This document shows, one piece after another, positions 7,428 to 11,782 of a stretch of DNA of 11,782 bases. Origin of the DNA: Candidatus Zipacnadia bacterium (GTDB taxonomy: Bacteria > Armatimonadota > Zipacnadia > Zipacnadales > Zipacnadaceae); contig JALGTI010000152.1 in the NCBI GenBank assembly GCA_029821455.1, forward strand, positions 1-11,782. The letters run 5' to 3'. The notes under the pieces are model-generated. The model searched no databases and had not been told where the DNA came from. It worked only from the letters and a program-made list of their open reading frames with translations. The translations under genes and the position numbers were made by a program. Positions within the stretch are counted from its first letter, which is position 1; each line of letters opens with the position of its first letter.

Positions 7428-7719
7428 CTACGACTGCGCCAGCGCTGGAGTAGGCGTCGGCGCGAAGCGTTTGGATGCCATCTGACACGCGCCGGGAATC
7501 CACCCGGGTGCTGAATGGCCGCACATTGCTAATCCCGCAGAACTTCCCACCCAGTAGCACCGCCACATAGCTGGCCGCCACCTCAGGCCCAAGCTGCACC
7601 TGTACCTGCATCAACCCGTGCACTACCGACCCCGGCGAGGGGCTGAGGATAGCTACTCCCCCCTGCGGGCGAGCCCGAGGCGACGGCGCTACCACTGCCA
7701 CCTGAGCAACCTCCCCCCC
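7381..7719 (-). pseudogene. Ig-like beta segment of the broken gene
   Basis: The frame that continues the TPR protein after the C7 run reads EVAQVAVVAPSPR, then GGVAILSPSPGSVVHG and MQVQVQLGP, followed by YVAVLLGGKFCGISN, ending near TLRADAYSSAGAVVA. The alternation of hydrophobic and polar residues and the 'SP..GS.V.G...V.V' start are typical of bacterial Ig-like or fibronectin-like modules in secreted proteins. After about 7427 the reading (SWPADACALRTSDP, stop at 7381) loses this character, which places the second frame lesion. No independent start is visible. Confidence 0.65.
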
Positions 7720-8386
7720 GGTCCACCCAATAGCGCGTGTTCGTGGCGAACAGACAGGAGGGAACCGTGATGCCCAGCCGACCGGTGCTTGGCTTGGCCG
7801 CCTCAAGCGCTGACAGACCTTGCGCTACCTGCCCCTGGGCCAATAGTGAAGCCGCCAATACGTAGGCGGCCAGTTCATTATCAGGCTCCTGATCCAGCGC
7901 TGCCTGGGCCTCCTGCTGGCCCGAGGCATACAGCCCCGTCGCACACGAAGCATACGCCATTGCCGCTCGCAGAGAAGCGCGGCTTTCCAGCGGCAGAGCC
8001 ACTACATAGCGGTAGGCCTGGAGCGCACCCTCGAAGTCACCGGCGAGGCAGCATGCCGCCCCCAGGCCCAGGTGAGCCGAGGGAAGCGTCGGCTTCAAGG
8101 CTACCGCATCCCGAAAGTCCTGCTCAGCCTCGTCGAGGCGGCCGGTCAGCAGCCTGGCCACACCTCGCCCCGCCAGAGCCACAGCACACTCGCCATCTTC
8201 AGCCAGGGCCGTCTCGAAGCACCGGATTCCCAGGTCAGGGCGGCCATCGCGAAGCCAGCGGCAGCCGTCCAGCAACTCAACTCCCGCCCCGGCGGGGGTC
8301 ACATACGCCAGCGCCAGGCCCCATATCACCAGGCCCGGCGCCCACAATCTGAGCATTCTAATTCGCGCCACTGTGCCCAGGCTCAC
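7583..8386 (-). CDS. Exported TPR-repeat protein, 5' portion of the broken gene
   Basis: The frame of 267 codons starts at a GTG that overlaps the birA stop (GTGA). Residues about 11-34 (LWAPGLVIWGLALAYVTPAGAG) form a signal peptide or anchor. About five TPR-type helix pairs follow: 36-65, 69-100 (RLDEAEQDFRDAVALKPT), 103-135 (GDFEGALQAYRYVVALP), 137-170 (QEAQAALDQEPDN) and 171-200. TPRs act as protein-binding scaffolds; the partner is unknown. Residues 1-223 look genuine. After the G7 run on this strand (223-226) the reading becomes a low-complexity Gly/Ser/Ala tail and stops at 7583, whereas dropping one G continues into the Ig-like segment. An in-frame ATG at 8356 (before the hydrophobic stretch) is an alternative start with only a weak ribosome binding site. 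Confidence 0.8.
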   Translation of the reverse strand: MSLGTVARIRMLRLWAPGLVIWGLALAYVTPAGAGVELLDGCRWLRDGRPDLGIRCFETALAEDGECAVALAGRGVARLLTGRLDEAEQDFRDAVALKPTLPSAHLGLGAACCLAGDFEGALQAYRYVVALPLESRASLRAAMAYASCATGLYASGQQEAQAALDQEPDNELAAYVLAASLLAQGQVAQGLSALEAAKPSTGRLGITVPSCLFATNTRYWVDRGGGCSGGSGSAVASGSPAGGSSYPQPLAGVGSARVDAGTGAAWA

Positions 8387-9165
8387 TCCTCGACCTCGCT
8401 CAGAACCACCTCTCCAGCCATTAATGTATGAGCATTGCCATCCTCGTCCTCAACCACCAGATGCCCCAACTCGTCAATTTCAACCGCAAGGCCCATTATC
8501 TGCCCCTCGGGAGCCTCAACTCCCACCCGCTTGCCCAGCGCTACATCAAGCGGGCGATAGGCCTCCACAATCGGCGCAGGGCCGGCCTCGACAAAGGCCG
8601 CGTACAATTCATCCAGCGACCGCAGCAACTCCACCAGCAGATCCTCCCTGTGCACCGCCTGCCCTGCTGCCTCCTCGATTGTGGTCAGCGGCCGGCCAAC
8701 CCTTGCCTGCAGTTCCGTAGCCGGCCCCAACACGTTTATGCCAATGCCAACAGCCACTGCCCCAGAAGTCGCCTCTAGTAGCACACCGCCAACTTTCACG
8801 CCATCCAGCAGCAAGTCATTGGGCCACTTGGTGCGTGCTTCAATATCCGCCACTTGCTTTATCGCGGTCGCCGCGGCAACAGCACCAGCCAGTGACAGAC
8901 ACGCCTGTTCCTCAGCCGGCCACTCCGGACGCAGCAGCACCGACATCAAGAGAGAGCGGCCCGGCAAATCCTCCCAGCCGTGACCGCGCCGCCCGCGGCC
9001 GGCTGTCTGCGTGTCCGCGACCACCACAATGCCCTCCGCCACATCCCGGTCAGCCAGTCGCAGCGCCTCAGTGTTGGTGGAGCTAATCACCGGATGCAGG
9101 TCAATCTCCCGCCCGACTAGCGGGCTCCCCAGATTCATCCTCACTCCCAGCAAATCAAAGTCCAT
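8383..9165 (-). CDS. birA: Biotin--[acetyl-CoA-carboxylase] ligase, monofunctional type
   Basis: The enzyme activates biotin as biotinyl-5'-AMP and transfers it to the lysine of biotin carboxyl carrier proteins in the cytoplasm. The 260 residues contain SSTNTEAL (28-35), the biotin/AMP loop TAGRGRRGHGW (54-64; usually GRGRxGRxW, here H in place of the second R), KWPNDLLL (113-120), KVGGVLLE (124-131) and GIGINV (140-145). The C-terminal SH3-like domain follows at about 212-258. The N-terminal winged-helix repressor domain of E. coli BirA is absent (only about 23 residues precede the catalytic core), so it should not regulate transcription. The ATG at 9165 has GGAGG five bases upstream and lies 9 nt after the preceding gene. 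Its stop overlaps the GTG of the TPR gene. Confidence 0.93.
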   Translation of the reverse strand: MDFDLLGVRMNLGSPLVGREIDLHPVISSTNTEALRLADRDVAEGIVVVADTQTAGRGRRGHGWEDLPGRSLLMSVLLRPEWPAEEQACLSLAGAVAAATAIKQVADIEARTKWPNDLLLDGVKVGGVLLEATSGAVAVGIGINVLGPATELQARVGRPLTTIEEAAGQAVHREDLLVELLRSLDELYAAFVEAGPAPIVEAYRPLDVALGKRVGVEAPEGQIMGLAVEIDELGHLVVEDEDGNAHTLMAGEVVLSEVEE

Positions 9166-9174
9166 CCTTGCCTC

Positions 9175-9945
9175 CTACTTGCGACCGACAGCAACTGCCA
9201 CGTCCTCAACGCTGATGATATCTCTGGTCGCCAACACGCGGCACTCAGCACGCTCGGCCGCAACGCTGTGCGTCCGAATGACTGCAATGGGTTCACCCAC
9301 AGGCTCTCTGTCCTGACTGGCCCGGTAGACCAGCAGCCTCAGCCCAGGTACAACGCCAGCCTTCCTGCCCTCATCGAGCACGACCATCTCGCGCCCTGAC
9401 CGCGCCTGGATGCCAGCTCGCACCGGCGGGAAGTCGAGCAGCCGCTCAGCCGCCTGCTGTGCCGCCGCCACCAGCGCCCGTTCCACGACCACATCGGTCG
9501 GCTGGCCAAGTTGACGAGCCGCTCGTCCCTTTGCCGCGAAGGAGGCCACGGCATCCCCTGATACCAGGTCCACCGTCTCTACAGACACAGAGACAGCAAC
9601 ACCGCCTTCGGCATCATGAATGCGGCACTCGTTCACAATCCCCGAGATGACCAGGTGAGCGCCCGTAAGGTGAGCGACCTGCTGCAGATGTCCCACCCCG
9701 AACGGCGGCTCCAGGGCTAGTTCGCGGCACAACCCCCGCACCAGGCGGCCTTCGACCAATTCCCAATCCCCAGCCTCGCTCAACGCCACGAACAGCGCAT
9801 CGGCAGCGCGGCGACTCAGCATATGACCCTCATAGTCAGTGAGGTCGTTGAAGTTCAGAATCGCAACCGGCGTCTGCCACGCCTCGTCATCATTCGCCCA
9901 GACTGCACTAGCCGCAAGGGCAATCGCCAGGATCAGCGTTCTCAC
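9175..9945 (-). CDS. Exported CsgG/FlgT-like envelope protein of unknown function
   Basis: 256 residues from a GTG with GGAGG seven bases upstream; the frame runs on to 10068, but that extension crosses the terminator and promoter region and lacks a signal. Residues 1-17 are a signal peptide with likely cleavage AVWA|NDD. No lipobox cysteine is seen, so it is probably periplasmic. Residues about 25-135 resemble the CsgG/TolB-N type fold: VAILNFND (27-34), a helix ending ALFVALSEAGDWELVEG (50-66), and LTGAHLVISGIV (93-104) followed by beta strands. Residues about 183-254 (VVLDEGRKAGVVPGLRLLVYR, then AVIRT and AECRV) resemble the C-terminal beta domain of FlgT and related outer-envelope proteins. 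No flagellar or curli genes are nearby, so the function is open. It is the first gene after the terminator and probably leads the operon. Confidence 0.72.
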   Translation of the reverse strand: MRTLILAIALAASAVWANDDEAWQTPVAILNFNDLTDYEGHMLSRRAADALFVALSEAGDWELVEGRLVRGLCRELALEPPFGVGHLQQVAHLTGAHLVISGIVNECRIHDAEGGVAVSVSVETVDLVSGDAVASFAAKGRAARQLGQPTDVVVERALVAAAQQAAERLLDFPPVRAGIQARSGREMVVLDEGRKAGVVPGLRLLVYRASQDREPVGEPIAVIRTHSVAAERAECRVLATRDIISVEDVAVAVGRK

Positions 9946-9978
9946 ATCACTACCTCCATCCGATGGATCACCATAATA
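9945..9978 (-). promoter_or_regulatory. Candidate promoter -10 and ribosome binding site of the CsgG-like gene
   Basis: A TATTAT hexamer (- strand, 9978-9973) sits about 28 bases before the GTG start, downstream of the terminator of the previous unit, where a promoter is expected. No good -35 hexamer is visible at normal spacing, so the call is weak. GGAGG (9957-9953) followed by TAGTGAT and GTG at 9945 is a strong ribosome binding site and decides the start. Confidence 0.4.
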
Positions 9979-10020
9979 CTTTCTCTCTCGGACAAGCTGA
10001 TACCTGCCCTGCACTACACG

Positions 10021-10048
10021 AAAAAGCCCCGCCTGAACAGGCGAGGCT
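10021..10048 (-). terminator. Intrinsic terminator of the sigma/anti-sigma operon
   Basis: On the - strand AGCCTCGCCT and AGGCGGGGCT (outer base pair 10048/10025) form a 10-bp stem around a 4-base loop, and TTTTT follows (10025-10021, its first T closing the stem). The single C/A mismatch on the + strand becomes a G-U wobble in the - strand RNA, which supports leftward termination. It lies about 30 nt after the anti-sigma stop codon, before the CsgG-like gene. Confidence 0.88.
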
Positions 10049-10077
10049 ATCTCAACGCCATAAGCCACCAGGCTTAT

Positions 10078-11403
10078 CTATCTGACCAGGTAGCCGGCGT
10101 CTGTCTTTTCGACCCTGCAGCCGCCCAACCCGGCCACTGCCTTTAGCGCAGAGACTGGCGACGCGCCATCACTGAAATCAGCCGTCACACGCTCGTTGCC
10201 CACACTGTCGGCGATTTCCACATCCAGCCGGCCAGCCGTCGCTACCTTCCGCAGCGCCTCTCGCAGAGGCACGCTGCGCAGCGCCAGGCGGATCTTGCCA
10301 CCCGCGTCAACGCTCGGCGCAGGCTCAGTAAAGGCCGGCAACTCCGCATCCAACGAACTCTCAACGCCAGGCACATCCGTCCGCAACCGCACCGCTAGAT
10401 GCTGAGTACCTGCCGACGACGAGATCACCCCAACCTTGAACTGCCGGCGCTGATTAGCCGCCAACGGGCCACTATAAACCGTGGTGCTCCCCACGACCAT
10501 CAGAGCACCGCGCGGGGTTACTGTGAGCACAACATCTTGAAAGTCCACATTGGGCCGCACAGTGATAGTCACAGTCGCCCTGGTGCCTACTTGAGGATGC
10601 ACCGGCGGCACTATCTGCAGGTCAATGCCACCGGGGACGGCAGCGCCGGGCGCCTTCCGGCTATCTGCCCCGGTCGCTGCAAAGGGCTGACGAGGTTGTC
10701 CTGCCATCCATGCACCGCGACCTGCTCCGGTCGGCACAAGCTTCGCTGATTCTGCCTCAGGGCCAGCAGACCCTACAGCCGCCCCCAATGGCGCTTCTTC
10801 CACCGCTTCTGCTGGCGCTGCTTCCGGTGTGGGAACGTCGCGCGCTTCTGCGCGGGCCCCAGGCCCAGGGCCTCGCACGGTCCGTTTGGGCGCCTCAGCA
10901 ACCATTGTCGGCTCTTCATCAAGGGCGGGCGCTGCGGGTGGCTCCCCCTCAAATGCTGGAGCCAGCGCCTCCTCAGCAGCCACCTTTGGCGGGGGTGCGG
11001 GGGCTGTAGCGACCGCTCTGGGGTGCAAGACAGTCCGGCCCGGCTGCTCAAACATCAGGGGCGAGCGTATTGCAATGAGCGTAAAGGCAATCAGAAGGGT
11101 GGCGGCCGCGGCCAGGCTACCCACCACCTGCCACGAAAAGCGCCTGGGGCGTACACGGATTATCTCCGGCTCCGGTTGCTCCACCGCCTGGGCAACCGCT
11201 TCACTTATGCGCCGCACCAGCCCCCGTGGCGGCTCAACCACTTCCAGCGAGCGCAGGGCCGAGACGCTGCGCCGGAAGGCCTTGATCTCGGCGGCGCACG
11301 CCTCGCACGACTGCAGGTGCGCCTCCAGCGCACGCCACTCGTCCTCCGGAAGCGCATTCTCAATGAAATCCGTGAATTTGTCCCGCCAGTGTTGACAATC
11401 CAT
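10078..11403 (-). CDS. Membrane anti-sigma factor: zf-HC2, TM helix, Ig-like and STN-like domains
   Basis: Likely inhibitor of the adjacent ECF sigma factor. The 441 residues divide into: a cytoplasmic zf-HC2 domain (1-50) with C3 and H29-x3-C33-x2-C36, the zinc-binding pattern of RsrA/ChrR-type anti-sigma factors; one transmembrane helix (about 94-112); a long Ala/Pro/Glu-rich linker (about 125-255); a beta-rich Ig-like segment (about 258-357, LQIVPPV, ATVTITVRP, DVVLTVTP); and a C-terminal domain (369-441, IRLALRSVPLREALRKVA then ADFSDGASPVSALKAVAG) resembling the short secretin/TonB N-terminal (STN) fold. The extracytoplasmic part is unusually large and could sense an envelope component (inference). 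The frame extends upstream to a TTG at 11481, but the ATG at 11403 begins exactly at the zinc-finger domain, with GAGG eight bases upstream, and is preferred. It is 70 nt downstream of the sigma gene and followed by a terminator. Confidence 0.85.
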   Translation of the reverse strand: MDCQHWRDKFTDFIENALPEDEWRALEAHLQSCEACAAEIKAFRRSVSALRSLEVVEPPRGLVRRISEAVAQAVEQPEPEIIRVRPRRFSWQVVGSLAAAATLLIAFTLIAIRSPLMFEQPGRTVLHPRAVATAPAPPPKVAAEEALAPAFEGEPPAAPALDEEPTMVAEAPKRTVRGPGPGARAEARDVPTPEAAPAEAVEEAPLGAAVGSAGPEAESAKLVPTGAGRGAWMAGQPRQPFAATGADSRKAPGAAVPGGIDLQIVPPVHPQVGTRATVTITVRPNVDFQDVVLTVTPRGALMVVGSTTVYSGPLAANQRRQFKVGVISSSAGTQHLAVRLRTDVPGVESSLDAELPAFTEPAPSVDAGGKIRLALRSVPLREALRKVATAGRLDVEIADSVGNERVTADFSDGASPVSALKAVAGLGGCRVEKTDAGYLVR

Positions 11404-11473
11404 CTCTTCCGCCTCAGGCCCCGTAGGCCCTCGCCAGGCTCTGAGCTCCTTTTGTCTGAGTTTGACTAATAGG

Positions 11474-11782
11474 TCACTCAAAAAGTTCCAAATGAGCCGC
11501 CAAGACTTCCTTCAGTGCGTGCCGGGCTCTGTTCAGGCGCGACTTCACCGTGCCCAACGGCACCTGCAGAATGCTTGCTATCTCCTCGTATGAGAAGCCA
11601 TTCAGGTCGTACAAAACCAAGATAGTGCGGTGTTCGACGGGAAGCTGACCCAGGGCATTGTGCACGAACTGCTGTCGCTGGTGCTGCTCAGCCGTGGCGG
11701 CCGGGTCATCAGTTGTATCAGGGAGCGGCCGTTCCTCCTCGTGCTCATCGCCTACAAAGGTCAGGCCCACCGCCCCTTGCGG
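11474..11782 (-). CDS. ECF-type RNA polymerase sigma factor, 3' part (5' end off window)
   Basis: The frame is open to the right edge, so the N-terminal part, including region 2 (-10 recognition), is missing; 102 residues are present. Seen: a short acidic linker (DEHEEERPLPDTTDDP), then region 4 with NALGQLPVEHRTILVLYDLNG, FSYEEIASILQVPLGTVKSRL and NRARHALKEVL. This is the helix-turn-helix that binds the -35 element, in the classic sigma-70 region 4.2 form of ECF (RpoE-like) factors. It is directly followed by the zf-HC2 anti-sigma gene, the usual ECF sigma/anti-sigma pairing; such pairs commonly regulate their own operon, but the promoter is outside the window. The target regulon cannot be read from here. 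Confidence 0.95.
   Translation of the reverse strand, partial: PQGAVGLTFVGDEHEEERPLPDTTDDPAATAEQHQRQQFVHNALGQLPVEHRTILVLYDLNGFSYEEIASILQVPLGTVKSRLNRARHALKEVLAAHLELFE

Larger units (their letters stand above)
6503..8386 (-). pseudogene. Broken gene: exported TPR / Ig-like / NodB polysaccharide deacetylase fusion
   Basis: This span reads as one ancestral gene split by three frame lesions. They are (a) one surplus base at the C7 run 7713-7719, (b) one surplus base (or two missing) within 7381-7427, most likely 7411-7427, and (c) an exact 64-bp tandem duplication at 7105-7232. Removing 1 + 1 + 64 bases leaves 1,818 nt, exactly 606 codons including the stop, and all four reading segments join smoothly. 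The restored protein of about 605 residues would have an N-terminal signal anchor, TPR repeats (about 35-200), an Ig-like beta segment, further TPR-like helices and a C-terminal NodB domain with all metal and catalytic motifs. Its GTG start overlaps the birA stop (GTGA) and its stop overlaps the glycosidase start (ATGA), so it once linked its neighbours by coupled translation. Real decay, a reversible switch, and sequence or assembly error are all possible. The pieces are described separately. Confidence 0.8.

Noticed and set aside
8383..9165. BirA as a biotin-operon repressor
   Set aside because: The N-terminal winged-helix domain is absent; only a short leader precedes the catalytic core.
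9946..10068. N-terminal extension of the CsgG-like protein to 10068
   Set aside because: It crosses an intrinsic terminator and would bury the signal peptide 41 residues inside the protein; the GTG at 9945 has its own strong ribosome binding site.
11404..11481. Upstream TTG start of the anti-sigma gene
   Set aside because: It adds 26 basic residues before the zinc-finger domain, uses a rare start codon without a clear ribosome binding site, and overlaps the sigma gene; the ATG at 11403 fits better.

Overview
The window is GC-rich, gene-dense bacterial chromosome with almost no intergenic space. The left edge holds the 3' part of rsmI on the + strand. Everything else (681 to the right edge) is on the - strand and is transcribed leftwards. 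The organism cannot be fixed from the sequence. Several traits recall environmental, Gram-negative-type lineages such as Armatimonadota, Planctomycetota and relatives: a large secreted TIM-barrel glycosidase, TPR/NodB and CsgG/FlgT-like envelope proteins, and an anti-sigma factor ending in a secretin-type STN domain. This placement is inference only. No phage, insertion sequence, CRISPR array, tRNA or rRNA was seen.

Layout in transcription order (right to left). (1) The 3' end of an ECF sigma factor (11782-11474) is followed by a zf-HC2 membrane anti-sigma factor (11403-10078). This pair ends in a convincing intrinsic terminator at 10048-10021. (2) A new unit starts after the terminator. It holds an exported CsgG/FlgT-like protein (9945-9175), a biotin-protein ligase without the DNA-binding domain (9165-8383), a broken TPR/Ig-like/NodB deacetylase gene (8386-6503), a secreted glycoside-hydrolase-like protein (6506-4116), adenylosuccinate lyase purB (4090-2699), an FGGY sugar kinase (2682-1174) and a half-size EamA transporter (1142-681). 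Gaps in this unit are at most about 31 nt, and two junctions are overlapping stop/start codons (GTGA and ATGA), so it reads as one long operon. (3) A small palindrome lies between the convergent EamA and rsmI genes.

The main observation is the broken gene at 6503-8386. Three separate reading-frame lesions lie within about 600 nt: one extra base at a run of seven C (7713-7719), another one-base shift within 7381-7427 (probably 7411-7427), and an exact 64-bp tandem duplication (7105-7232). Removing one base at each of the first two sites and one repeat copy restores a single open frame of about 605 codons. It would encode a signal anchor, TPR repeats, an Ig-like module, more TPR-like sequence and a complete NodB deacetylase. 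Every other complete gene in the window is intact, so this is either real decay or reversible switching of an envelope or polysaccharide gene, or a locally bad assembly.

Possible joint role: NodB deacetylase, secreted glycosidase, sugar kinase and small transporter would fit processing of an extracellular or cell-wall glycan and entry of a released sugar into metabolism. purB and birA are housekeeping genes that appear to share the transcript.
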